Assembly: GCA_041395625.1 (NCBI GenBank)
Contig: JAWLAE010000001.1
Location: 558,001 to 622,000 of the forward strand
DNA: 64,000 nucleotides
From: CADEED01 sp041395625
GTDB lineage: Bacteria > Pseudomonadota > Gammaproteobacteria > Steroidobacterales > Steroidobacteraceae
Direction of reading: 5' to 3'
A model generated the notes under the pieces. That model did not search any database and was not told the DNA's origin. It worked only from the letters and a program-made list of their open reading frames with translations. This document shows positions 51,956 through 60,313 of the stretch, piece by piece. Every line of letters begins with the position of its first letter. Position 1 is the stretch's first letter. The position numbers and the translations under genes were made by a program.

Positions 51956-51961
51956 TAGACT
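51956..51961 (+). promoter_or_regulatory. -10-like box upstream of tRNA-Val/Asp
   Basis: TAGACT followed by the G/C discriminator GCGCGCCC; no good -35. It would place the start about 80 bases before tRNA-Val. The leader holds a partly self-complementary pair (CCCTTTCGA / TCGAAGGG). Tentative. Confidence 0.35.
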
Positions 51962-52046
51962 GCGCGCCCTTTCGAGGGTCCGTCGCAAGGCAGTCGAAGG
52001 GTCGAGCGCTGGGGCTCCGGCTATCCGCTTGAGTGGTGCGCTCAGC

Positions 52047-52121
52047 GGGTGCTTAGCTCAGCGGTAGAGCGTCGCCTTTACACGGCGAGGGTCGGGGGTT
52101 CGATCCCCTCAGCACCCACCA
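52047..52121 (+). tRNA. tRNA-Val (anticodon TAC)
   Basis: 75 bases. Acceptor GGGTGCT/AGCACCC, anticodon loop TTTACAC (TAC), T-loop GGTTCGATCC, encoded CCA. Followed 11 bases later by tRNA-Asp. Confidence 0.97.
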
Positions 52122-52132
52122 TGCGCACAAGT

Positions 52133-52209
52133 GGAGCGGTAGTTCAGTTGGTTAGAATACCGGCCTGTCACGCCGGGGGTCGCGGGTTCGAGTCCCGTCC
52201 GCTCCGCCA
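52133..52209 (+). tRNA. tRNA-Asp (anticodon GTC)
   Basis: 77 bases. Acceptor GGAGCGG/CCGCTCC, anticodon stem CCGGC/GCCGG, loop CTGTCAC (GTC), T-loop GGTTCGAGTCC, encoded CCA. It ends 21 bases before the ppiD ATG, so ppiD is probably read from the tRNA transcript. Confidence 0.97.
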
Positions 52210-52230
52210 TTTCTAAGGGCAATATCAGCG

Positions 52231-54141
52231 ATGCTGCAACGGATTAACGACGGCCTCAGGGGCCAGAAGTGGTTAGCTTGGATCATCCTCGGCGCGATCG
52301 CGCTGGTGTTCGTTGCCTGGGGCGCGACTGGGGTGGTCGACTTCGGTTTTGGTCCGACGGCCGCAGCTGCCAAGGTGAATGGCGAAAAGATTCCGGCACA
52401 ACAGGCCATCCGTGGCTGGAGCGAGCGCCAGAGCCGGTGGCAGCAGCAGTTCAATACTGAAATACCGCCGGACGAAGTGGCCCAGCAGCAGGATGCCGTG
52501 CTCGAACAGCTGGCACTGCGTACGCTGGTTCGACAGCGCCTCGACGACCAGGGCTTCGCGATTTCCACTGAACAATTCAACCGCGCGATGCATGCCGAAC
52601 GCGCCTTTCAGGTCGAGGGCGTTTTCAATCCGCAGGTTGCTAAGGCGGCGCTCGCCCAGGTCGGTTATTCCGAAGCGCAGTACGCACTCGACAAGCAACT
52701 GGAGCTAAAGACCAACCAACTGCAGAACGGCATTCGTGTGTCGCACTTCATGACGCCGGCCGAACTCAAGCGGGTGATTGCACTGCAGACGCAGGAGCGT
52801 GAAGTGCGCTATGTGTTGCTGCCGCCGCAGAAGTTCGTCGGCGACGCACCCGTAGACGATGCGGCGGTTCGCAAGTACTACGAAGCAAACGCTGATCGCT
52901 TCCTCACTCCCGAGTCGGCCACGATCGACTACGCCGAGCTGCGGCTCGAGCAGCTCGCTGCGCAGGTGCAGCCGACGCGGGAGGATCTCCAGGCACTGTA
53001 CGAGAGCGACAAGACGCGCTTCGTGTTGCCGGAACGCCGGCGCGCGCGCCACGTGCTCATCAATGCACCGGACGACAAGTCTGCCGAAGCGGCGTTGGTC
53101 AAAGCACAGAAGGTGCTCGCCGAGGCACGCGCCGGCAAGGATTTCTCGGCGCTAGCCAAAGAGTACTCTGAGGACGCTGGCTCGGCTGCCCAGGGTGGTG
53201 ATCTCGGCTGGTCGGATCGCGCTGCCTTTGTCGGGCCGTTTGCGGATGCCTTGTTCAGCATGAAGGAAAACGAGATCCGCGGTCCGGTACGCACGCAGTT
53301 CGGCTATCACATCATCCGGCTCGATGGTATCCAGGCAGGCAAGACGAAGACCTTCGAAGAAGCCGTACCCGAACTAGAGGCGCGCTATCGCAACGAACGC
53401 GCGGGCGAGTTGTTTGGTGATCGCCAGGAGGAGTTGCAGCGCAAACTGGAACAGCCGGGCGCGCGCTTCGATGAGGTGGTCAAGGAGTTCGAGCTCGTGC
53501 GTGGCGAAGTAGCCAACTACGAGCGGGGTGCGGGCGGCGCACCGTTAGGGCTCAACAAGGATTTGCAGGATGCCGTGTTCAGTGACCGCGCCTTGAGCGG
53601 CGGTCGTATCGTCGGTCCGATTGCGCTGAGCGACGATCGACTGGTCATCGCGCACGTGAAGGACCATCGCAAGGCGGAACCGAAACCGCTGGCGGTCGTG
53701 CGCGATGAAATCGTGGCCAGCCTGCGGCAGCAGCAGGGCACCACAGCCGCGCGTGCGGCTGCCGACGCGGCGTTGCCGACTTTGACCGCTGGCACGACCA
53801 CGCTGGAGAGCCTGGCCAAGCAATGGGGGCTCGAAGCGGCGCCGGCGCAGTACATTGGGCGCGGCGATCCATCGGTTCCAGCGGCTGTGCGCACCGCGGC
53901 GTTCGAGGCCAGGAAACCGGCTGGCACGCCTGTGAGCGGCGTCGTCACGCTGGATGACGGTGCTGTGGCGCTCTACCAGGTGAGCGGCGTCCGTGCGGAA
54001 GAGAACTCCAATCCGGACATGCTCTCGCAGCTGGCCAACTTCATCTCGATGCGATCCGGCGCGGGCGATCTGGCGGCGTACCTGGATGAAATGCGGCGCA
54101 ACGCGGATGTGGTCAAGTACGAGCGGGTGTTTCAGCAGTAG
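52231..54141 (+). CDS. ppiD: Membrane-anchored periplasmic chaperone / peptidyl-prolyl isomerase PpiD
   Basis: 636 aa. An N-terminal anchor (WLAWIILGAIALVFVAWGAT, about residues 14-33) places the rest in the periplasm. A SurA_N-like chaperone domain follows (GEKIPAQQAIRGWSERQ), then a parvulin domain (about 268-365, RARHVLINA to FGYHIIRLDG) and a C-terminal chaperone region. It assists folding of exported proteins at the Sec translocon. It lies at its usual position after lon, but the hupB gene normally between them is replaced here by two tRNA genes. Confidence 0.93.
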   Translation: MLQRINDGLRGQKWLAWIILGAIALVFVAWGATGVVDFGFGPTAAAAKVNGEKIPAQQAIRGWSERQSRWQQQFNTEIPPDEVAQQQDAVLEQLALRTLVRQRLDDQGFAISTEQFNRAMHAERAFQVEGVFNPQVAKAALAQVGYSEAQYALDKQLELKTNQLQNGIRVSHFMTPAELKRVIALQTQEREVRYVLLPPQKFVGDAPVDDAAVRKYYEANADRFLTPESATIDYAELRLEQLAAQVQPTREDLQALYESDKTRFVLPERRRARHVLINAPDDKSAEAALVKAQKVLAEARAGKDFSALAKEYSEDAGSAAQGGDLGWSDRAAFVGPFADALFSMKENEIRGPVRTQFGYHIIRLDGIQAGKTKTFEEAVPELEARYRNERAGELFGDRQEELQRKLEQPGARFDEVVKEFELVRGEVANYERGAGGAPLGLNKDLQDAVFSDRALSGGRIVGPIALSDDRLVIAHVKDHRKAEPKPLAVVRDEIVASLRQQQGTTAARAAADAALPTLTAGTTTLESLAKQWGLEAAPAQYIGRGDPSVPAAVRTAAFEARKPAGTPVSGVVTLDDGAVALYQVSGVRAEENSNPDMLSQLANFISMRSGAGDLAAYLDEMRRNADVVKYERVFQQ

Positions 54142-54232
54142 CTGAGGCATTGGCTTGGTGGTGCCGCCAGCGGCCGCGGGAAGAGCACTGCCAGTGCGTC
54201 TGGATCGATCGCGCGCTGCCGCGCGTGCCCTA

Positions 54233-54311
54233 GCCAGAGCACGGGGCGCATCTTTCCCCTGGCGTCGAGGCTAACAACTGAGCGGGACAGGAGCGCCCCG
54301 TGCTCTGGCTG
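54233..54311. repeat. Perfect 18-base inverted repeat between ppiD and fabI
   Basis: AGCCAGAGCACGGGGCGC (54233-54250) and its exact complement GCGCCCCGTGCTCTGGCT (54294-54311) flank a 43-base loop. It lies in the gap between two convergent genes. It may end both transcripts or be a dispersed palindrome; no gene is seen in the gap and no similarity to the 4.2-kb repeat is apparent. Confidence 0.8.
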
Positions 54312-54378
54312 CGGCGATCTCAACAGACGCCTTCGGGGCATTGACCACCCTGCCACACGCCAACCGCAAAGCCGCAAA

Positions 54379-55170
54379 CTACTCAGCAGACGCGAACGAC
54401 ATGCCCACCGTGCTGAAGCCGCCGTCGACGTAGAGGATTTCGCCGGTGATGCCCGCGGCGAGATTGGAGGCAAGGAATGCACCGGCGTTGCCGACGTTCT
54501 CCAGTGTGATGTTGCGTCGCAACGGAGCTATTTCCGCGACCCGCGCCAGCATCTTGCGCAAGCCCGGGATCCCGGCGGAAGCCAGCGTCTTGATGGGGCC
54601 CGCCGAAATACCGTTGACGCGAATGCCGCGCGGTCCGAGATCCGCCGCCAGGAAGCGGACGTTCGCTTCCAGGCTGGCTTTGGCGAGGCCCATCACGTTG
54701 TAGCTGGGGATGGACTTGACGGCGCCGAGATAGGACAGAGTGATGATGGAGCCGTCCCGACCTGTCATCAGAGGTGCTGCGCCGCGCGCGAGCGCCGTGA
54801 GGCTGTAGCTGGATACGTCATGCGCGATCCGAAATGCCTCGCGTGAGGTGCTCTCGAGGAAGCCGCCAGTGAGCGCTTCGCGCGGTGCGAACGCCACGGC
54901 GTGCACCAGGATATCTAGCGAGCCCCAGGTTTGCTGCAAGCTTGCGAAGGCTGCGTCGATCTCGCTGTCCACGGTGACATCGAGCGGCAGCGTGATTTTG
55001 GCACCTAACGATTCGGCCAAGGGCAGGACACGTTCCTTGAACGTGTCATTGGCGTAGCTGAACGCGAGTTCCGCGCCTTCTCGATGCAGCGCTTGTGCTA
55101 TGCCCCACGCAATCGATCGCTCGGTGGCGACCCCCACGATGAAGGCGCGCTTGCCCGTCAGAAATCCCAT
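54379..55170 (-). CDS. fabI: Enoyl-[acyl-carrier-protein] reductase (NADH)
   Basis: 263 aa short-chain dehydrogenase-type enzyme closing the fatty-acid elongation cycle. The Tyr-x6-Lys pair is in YNVMGLAKASLE and the cofactor block is GVATERSIAWGIAQAL. Position 93 is Ala (HAVAFAP) where E. coli FabI has Gly93 of the triclosan site; S. aureus FabI naturally has Ala there. ATG 55170 has GAGGGG upstream. It is convergent with ppiD and just downstream of mltD on its strand, ten bases apart. Confidence 0.95.
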   Translation of the reverse strand: MGFLTGKRAFIVGVATERSIAWGIAQALHREGAELAFSYANDTFKERVLPLAESLGAKITLPLDVTVDSEIDAAFASLQQTWGSLDILVHAVAFAPREALTGGFLESTSREAFRIAHDVSSYSLTALARGAAPLMTGRDGSIITLSYLGAVKSIPSYNVMGLAKASLEANVRFLAADLGPRGIRVNGISAGPIKTLASAGIPGLRKMLARVAEIAPLRRNITLENVGNAGAFLASNLAAGITGEILYVDGGFSTVGMSFASAE

Positions 55171-55180
55171 CTCGTTCCCC

Positions 55181-56848
55181 TCAGCGGCGTTTGACTTGTA
55201 CGGTGAGCCGCTGTCCCGGCATGAGTTTGGAGCGGCTGGAGATTCCATTCCAGGCGACGAGATCGCTCACGGTGACCCCAAACTGCCTGGCGATCGCGGA
55301 CAGCGTATCGCCTTTGCGGATCTTGTACGAAACGCTGCGGCCGCTGCCCGTGTCGGCACTGCTTTGCTGCTTGGAACTGCTGGCGCGCCTCGCCGATGCG
55401 CCGCTCGAATTGACGATCAGCTTCTGACCAGCGCGCAGCGTGGAACCGGGCCCGATGCCATTCAGACGCGCCAGCGTCCGGACGTCGGTGCCGTTACGCC
55501 GCGCAATGCGCCACAGGGAGTCGCCGCGGCGCACCACGTGCACGACGGGCCGCCCGGTGCTGCGGCGGCCGGCGCTCTGTCCGTCGATGCGTGCCGCAGC
55601 GCGCACCACTTTGGCCGGTAGCGTGGCGACGCCCGATGGCACGCGCAACGAACTGCCCACGACCAGCGGGCCATTGCCCAGCCCGTTCAAATCACGCACC
55701 ACGGTCACTTGGGTTTTATATTGCGCCGCCACACTCGCGACGGAATCCCCGGACTTGACCGTGTGCAGCACGACGCCGAGTCGTTCGTCTGGCGTCAGTT
55801 GGGCCAAGCCCTCGCGTAGCGCATCGGCCGAATCCCGCGGTACCAGCAGATAGTGCGGGCCGGACGGTGGTGTCGCCCAGCGATGAAAGCCGGGATTCAG
55901 TTCGTAGAGCTCTTCAGGCGTGACGCCGGCCAGCTCGGCGGCCACTTTCATGTCCACCTGGCCACCCGTATCGACGCGGGCGAAATACGGTTCGTTCGGA
56001 ATGGAGCTGAAGGCGATGCCGAATTGTTCCGGATTGCCCACGAGACGCGCCATGGCCAGGAGTTTGGGCACATAGGCGCGCGTCTCGGCCGGCAACTTCA
56101 GGCTCCAGAAATCCACAGGCAAGCCCGCAGCCCGATTGGCTTTCACAGCCCGCTGTACACAGAACTCACCGCAGTTGTAGCCAGCGATGGCGAGCAGCCA
56201 GTCGTCGAAGAACTCGTCGTGCATGTACTGCAGGTAGTCGAGCGCTGCACGTGTCGAGGCGACGACGTCGCGGCGGCCTTCGTACCACCAGGTCTGGTCG
56301 AGCCCAAAGCGCTTGCCGGTGCCGGGTATGAACTGCCAGAGCCCGTAAGCTCGGGCACCCGACATGGCGTAGGGCTCGAAGGCGCTCTCCACAACGGGCA
56401 GGAGGGCGAGCTCCATCGGCATGCCGCGCGCCTCGACCTCCTGCACGATATGGTGCAAATAGAGTTCCGCGCGACCGAAGACACGCTCGAGATAGGCTGG
56501 ATTGTTGGCGTAGAAGCCGAGCTGCTGATCGATCGCTCTCTTGTCCACGTCGGGCAACTGAAAGCCGGCGCGGATCCGATCGAACAAATCGGGGTATTGA
56601 TCCGGGGTGAGCCCGGCGACGGTAGTGCCGGTGCTGTCCGGTACCATCGGCGTGGTGGCCGCCGGCTCGACCGCTGCCGCTGCGTCGCTGGCAGCCACAG
56701 GCTCGTCCGGCAGCACGACGCCTACCGGCTCAGCATAGCCGCCAGTAGGCTCATCGCGAGTATCGACGCTCGCACACGCAGAGAGCAGGGCCGCAATGAC
56801 CACGGGACCGAGCGTACGCGCGGGCGCCCAGAGTTGACTGAATTGCAA
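55181..56848 (-). CDS. mltD: Membrane-bound lytic transglycosylase D with three LysM domains
   Basis: 555 aa lipoprotein from TTG 56848 (GGGGGTG five bases upstream; no ATG is available before the signal peptide). Lipobox LLSAC near residue 24 anchors it to the outer membrane. The SLT domain (about 120-260) has catalytic Glu in VVESAFEP and the AYGLWQFIPGTGKRFGL block. Three LysM repeats follow (near VLHTVKSGDSV, VVHVVRRGDSL and VSYKIRKGDTL). It cleaves peptidoglycan to 1,6-anhydro products. The usual neighbour gloB is absent. Confidence 0.93.
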   Translation of the reverse strand: MQFSQLWAPARTLGPVVIAALLSACASVDTRDEPTGGYAEPVGVVLPDEPVAASDAAAAVEPAATTPMVPDSTGTTVAGLTPDQYPDLFDRIRAGFQLPDVDKRAIDQQLGFYANNPAYLERVFGRAELYLHHIVQEVEARGMPMELALLPVVESAFEPYAMSGARAYGLWQFIPGTGKRFGLDQTWWYEGRRDVVASTRAALDYLQYMHDEFFDDWLLAIAGYNCGEFCVQRAVKANRAAGLPVDFWSLKLPAETRAYVPKLLAMARLVGNPEQFGIAFSSIPNEPYFARVDTGGQVDMKVAAELAGVTPEELYELNPGFHRWATPPSGPHYLLVPRDSADALREGLAQLTPDERLGVVLHTVKSGDSVASVAAQYKTQVTVVRDLNGLGNGPLVVGSSLRVPSGVATLPAKVVRAAARIDGQSAGRRSTGRPVVHVVRRGDSLWRIARRNGTDVRTLARLNGIGPGSTLRAGQKLIVNSSGASARRASSSKQQSSADTGSGRSVSYKIRKGDTLSAIARQFGVTVSDLVAWNGISSRSKLMPGQRLTVQVKRR

Positions 56849-56954
56849 AGAGCACCCCCGGGGCGCAAGGTCTAGCCTGCTATTTAATCTGTAAGTTCAC
56901 AAAATATCTAGCTTTTGGTGTGATGTAATTCACGTGCTCAGGTAACTCAATCGT

Positions 56955-57719
56955 ATGCCGACTCCCGCACCTTTGCTAGAACCCTGGCTCGCCGGACCGC
57001 TCGGCAGCGCCGTATTGCGCGCGGAAGCCGAGCTGCTGCACGAAGCGCTCGATGACGTGTTCGGCTGGGAGCTGGTGCAGATGGGCCTGTGGGGCGCGGC
57101 GCGCGAGTTGCTGGGCGGCTGTCGCACGCAGCGCAAGACGGTCGTCGCGCAGGTGCCACACCGGCTGTCGTCACAGGGCAACAATGATGGTGCACCGGAT
57201 GTGATCGCGCGCCTGTCACAGCTGCCGATCGCCAATGCATCCGTCGATGCCGTGTTGCTACCGCATACACTCGAGTTCGAAACTGATCCGTACGCCGTGG
57301 TGCGCGAAGCTGATCGGGTGTTGGCCGGGGAAGGCCAATTGTTAGTGCTGGGTTTTCGGCCATGGGGACTGTGGGGCCTGCGGGGTCGGGCGGTACGCCG
57401 GGGGTTTCCGCCGGGCGCACGGCGCTCCCTGTCCGACGGTCGCGTCAAGGACTGGCTTGAGTTGTTAGGGTATGACGTGGTCACCGTGAAGCGATATCTG
57501 TTTGCGCCGCCCTGGGGTCAGCCAGAGAAGTCGCCAACCGGCGGTTCGTTACTGCTGAAACGCGGCTGGCTGCGCTTGTGGCCTGCGGGTGCCTATCTGC
57601 TGAAGGCGCGCAAGCGCGTCTACACGCTCACGCCCATCAGGCCACGCTACCGTGAGCGGCCGCAGGTGATAGGTGGGCTCGTCAAGCCGACCACGCGTAA
57701 TCGGCCGGAAGCGGGCTGA
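56955..57719 (+). CDS. Class I SAM-dependent methyltransferase-like protein (YafS-type position)
   Basis: 254 aa. The second half of a class I methyltransferase fold is recognisable (ASVDAVLLPHTLEFETDPYAVV then READRVLAGEGQLLVLGF), with the DxxGxGxG motif weak or absent at the N-terminus (GWELVQMGLWGAARELL). The position, divergent from mltD and upstream of rnhA-dnaQ, is that of yafS in E. coli. The substrate is unknown and cofactor binding is uncertain because motif I is degenerate. Confidence 0.75.
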   Translation: MPTPAPLLEPWLAGPLGSAVLRAEAELLHEALDDVFGWELVQMGLWGAARELLGGCRTQRKTVVAQVPHRLSSQGNNDGAPDVIARLSQLPIANASVDAVLLPHTLEFETDPYAVVREADRVLAGEGQLLVLGFRPWGLWGLRGRAVRRGFPPGARRSLSDGRVKDWLELLGYDVVTVKRYLFAPPWGQPEKSPTGGSLLLKRGWLRLWPAGAYLLKARKRVYTLTPIRPRYRERPQVIGGLVKPTTRNRPEAG

Positions 57720-57727
57720 GCCGTCAC

Positions 57728-58195
57728 TTGGCTGTGCGCGTCGATATCTACGCCGACGGCGCTTGTCGCGGCAATCCTGGTCCCGGTGGCTGGGGTGCCA
57801 TCCTGATCGCAGGCGGGCGGGAGAAGGAGCTCTACGGCGGTGAGCTCAATACCACCAACAACCGGATGGAGCTGACGGCCGTCATTCAGGCGCTCGAAGC
57901 ACTGACGCGCTCGGCCGAAGCGCGCGTGTTCTCGGATTCGCAGTACGTGCGGCTCGGGATCACCGAGTGGTTGGCGCAATGGAAAGCGCGCGGCTGGCGC
58001 ACGGCAGATCGCAAGCCCGTCAAGAATCAGGATCTGTGGGAGCGGCTGGAGGCGGCAACGCACGCGCACCGGATCGAATGGCACTGGGTACGCGGGCATT
58101 CCGGTGTGCCGGGCAACGAGCGCGCCGACCAGCTTGCAAATCGCGGCATCGACGAGTTGCTCATGAGGAGCGGCAGCAGTGCCGTGCTCAGGTAG
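57728..58195 (+). CDS. rnhA: Ribonuclease HI
   Basis: 155 aa from TTG 57728, which gives the same N-terminal length as E. coli RNase HI; GTG 57734 is the alternative. The DEDD active-site residues lie in DIYADGACRGNPGPGGW, NNRMELTAVI, FSDSQYV and GNERADQLANRG. It degrades RNA in RNA-DNA hybrids. dnaQ begins 12 bases after its stop on the same strand; in E. coli these two genes are divergent. Confidence 0.95.
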   Translation: MAVRVDIYADGACRGNPGPGGWGAILIAGGREKELYGGELNTTNNRMELTAVIQALEALTRSAEARVFSDSQYVRLGITEWLAQWKARGWRTADRKPVKNQDLWERLEAATHAHRIEWHWVRGHSGVPGNERADQLANRGIDELLMRSGSSAVLR

Positions 58196-58207
58196 AATTG
58201 GCGAGTC

Positions 58208-58918
58208 ATGCGGCAGATCGTTCTCGACACCGAAACCACTGGCCTCGAAGTAACGCAGGGGCACCGCGTGATCGAAATCGGTTGCGTCGAACTCGTCAAC
58301 CGACGCTCGACCGGGCGACATTTTCACCGCTATCTCAATCCGGAGCGCGACATCGACGCCGGCGCGCAGGCTGTCCATGGCATCAGTCGCGAGCGACTCG
58401 AACGTGAGCCGAAATTCGCCCAGATTGCGGCTGAGCTGCTCGAGTTCGTGAGCGGTGCTGAGTTGATCATCCACAATGCCCCTTTCGATCTCGGTTTTCT
58501 CGATGCCGAACTGGCCCGGCTGGCGGATGAAGCACGGCGTCTCGCGTCAGTCTGCACCGTGCTCGACACGCTGGTGCTCGCCCGTGAAATGCATCCCGGG
58601 CAGCGCAATAGTCTCGACGCGCTGTGCAAGCGCTATCAGGTCGACAATTCGCGCCGCGAACTGCATGGCGCGTTGCTCGACGCACGTATCCTGGCCGACG
58701 TTTACCTGGCGATGACTGGCGGTCAGAGCAGCCTCGCACTTGCCGAAGCACCAGCCGCGTTGGACGAAAATGGCGCCGCTAACGTCAGACTGCGACGCCC
58801 GGTGGCCGGCCTCAAGATCGTGCGGGCTTCCGCCACGGAATTGGCTGCGCACGAGAAAATGCTCGACCTGCTCACGAAATCGAGCGCTGGCGCCTGTGTA
58901 TGGCGCAGCGACACATGA
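58208..58918 (+). CDS. dnaQ: DNA polymerase III epsilon subunit (3'-5' proofreading exonuclease)
   Basis: 236 aa. The DEDDh exonuclease motifs are intact: VLDTETTGL, HNAPFDLGFLD and the His/Asp pair in HGALLDARILADVY. A linker and a C-terminal segment after about residue 190 would bind the polymerase alpha subunit. Start ATG 58208. The tandem rnhA-dnaQ arrangement suggests co-expression. Confidence 0.95.
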   Translation: MRQIVLDTETTGLEVTQGHRVIEIGCVELVNRRSTGRHFHRYLNPERDIDAGAQAVHGISRERLEREPKFAQIAAELLEFVSGAELIIHNAPFDLGFLDAELARLADEARRLASVCTVLDTLVLAREMHPGQRNSLDALCKRYQVDNSRRELHGALLDARILADVYLAMTGGQSSLALAEAPAALDENGAANVRLRRPVAGLKIVRASATELAAHEKMLDLLTKSSAGACVWRSDT

Positions 58919-59017
58919 TTCGCACCGCTGGCTGCGAACTGCGTCGCGCTTTCGCGCCTGGCGGCGACAGACCGGCCACTGTCGTTGGATAATCAGCACA
59001 ATAACAACTGGATTCGT

Positions 59018-60301
59018 ATGACCGCATTGAACCGCAGAAAGTGCCGTATCGGCGTCGTGGGGCTGGGCTACGTGGGCCTGCCGCTGGCCGTCGAGTTCGG
59101 CAAGCACTTCGACACGGTGGGCTTCGACATCAAGGCGACGCGGGTTGCCGAGCTCGCCCGTGGACGAGACAGTACGCTGGAATGCTCACGCGAGGAACTG
59201 CAAAGCGCCAAGCGCCTTTCCTACACCAGCAAGCTCGCAGATCTGCGGCGCTGCTCGGTGTTCATCGTCACGGTGCCGACACCGATCGACGAGTACAAGC
59301 GGCCGGACCTGACGCCGCTCGTCAAGGCGAGTGAGTCGTTAGGTCAGGTGCTGAAGAAGGGCGACGTGGTCGTCTATGAATCCACGGTCTATCCCGGCTG
59401 CACCGAGGAAGTGTGCATCCCGATCCTCGAGCGCGTGTCCGGCCTGAAGTTCAACAAGGACTTCTTTGCCGGCTACAGCCCGGAACGCATCAATCCGGGT
59501 GACAAGCAGCATCGGTTGCCGAGCATCAAGAAAGTGACCTCGGGCTCGACGCCGGCAGTGGCCGAATTCGTCGACAATCTGTATGCCGCGATCATCGATG
59601 CGGGCACGCATCGCGCGTCGAGCATCCGCGTGGCCGAGGCTGCCAAGGTGATCGAGAACACGCAGCGCGACGTCAACATCGCGCTCATCAATGAGCTCGC
59701 CCTGATTTTCAATCGGCTCGGCATCGACACCGAGGAAGTATTGCTGGCGGCGGGCAGCAAGTGGAACTTCCTGCCATTTCGACCCGGTCTGGTCGGCGGC
59801 CATTGCATTGGCGTCGATCCTTACTACCTCACGCACAAGGCGCAGGAGATCGGTTACCACCCCGAGATGATCCTGGCCGGGCGGCGGCTGAACGACAACA
59901 TGGCGCTGTACGTGGCGGGCGAGGTCGTCAAGCTGATGACACTCAAGCGCATTCATATCAAGGGCTCGCGCGTGCTGGTGCTCGGCCTCACGTTCAAGGA
60001 GAATTGCCCGGACTTGCGCAATTCCAAAGTCGTCGACGTCGTCACCGAGCTCAAGCGCTACGGCGCGAAGGTGGATGTTTACGATCCGTGGATCGATGCC
60101 GCTGAGGCGCAGCACGAGTACGGCATCAAGCCGGTCAGGTCCCTGAAGAACGGCAGCTACGACGCGGTCTTGCTGGCCGTGGCACACAACGAGTTTCGTG
60201 AGATGGGGGCCGCCAGGATCCGCGCGCTGTGCAAGCGTAACAACGTCATCTACGACATTAAGTACGTATTGCCGAGCGATTCCGTTGACGGGCGCCTGTA
60301 G
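59018..60301 (+). CDS. tviB: UDP-N-acetyl-hexosamine / nucleotide-sugar dehydrogenase (TviB/WbpO family)
   Basis: 427 aa NAD-dependent UDP-sugar 6-dehydrogenase. N-terminal Rossmann motif GVVGLGYVGLPLA, the FIVTVPTPID block, and the catalytic Cys in GGHCIGVDPYYL. Length and the ESTVYPGCTEE segment fit the TviB/WbpO (UDP-HexNAc) group better than short UDP-glucose dehydrogenases, but substrate is inferred. ATG 59018 is the normal start; a TTG at 58985 is open. First gene of a polysaccharide-precursor run. Confidence 0.85.
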   Translation: MTALNRRKCRIGVVGLGYVGLPLAVEFGKHFDTVGFDIKATRVAELARGRDSTLECSREELQSAKRLSYTSKLADLRRCSVFIVTVPTPIDEYKRPDLTPLVKASESLGQVLKKGDVVVYESTVYPGCTEEVCIPILERVSGLKFNKDFFAGYSPERINPGDKQHRLPSIKKVTSGSTPAVAEFVDNLYAAIIDAGTHRASSIRVAEAAKVIENTQRDVNIALINELALIFNRLGIDTEEVLLAAGSKWNFLPFRPGLVGGHCIGVDPYYLTHKAQEIGYHPEMILAGRRLNDNMALYVAGEVVKLMTLKRIHIKGSRVLVLGLTFKENCPDLRNSKVVDVVTELKRYGAKVDVYDPWIDAAEAQHEYGIKPVRSLKNGSYDAVLLAVAHNEFREMGAARIRALCKRNNVIYDIKYVLPSDSVDGRL

Positions 60302-60313
60302 GCGACTGGGCAG

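Noticed and set aside
54251..54293. Possible integron attC-like site in the loop of the ppiD/fabI inverted repeat
   Set aside because: GGCTAACAAC resembles one attC core, but the matching inverse core is absent and no integrase or cassette array is present.
54649..54903. Triclosan resistance inferred from FabI Ala93
   Set aside because: Ala at this position is natural in sensitive FabI enzymes such as that of S. aureus; no resistance claim is justified.
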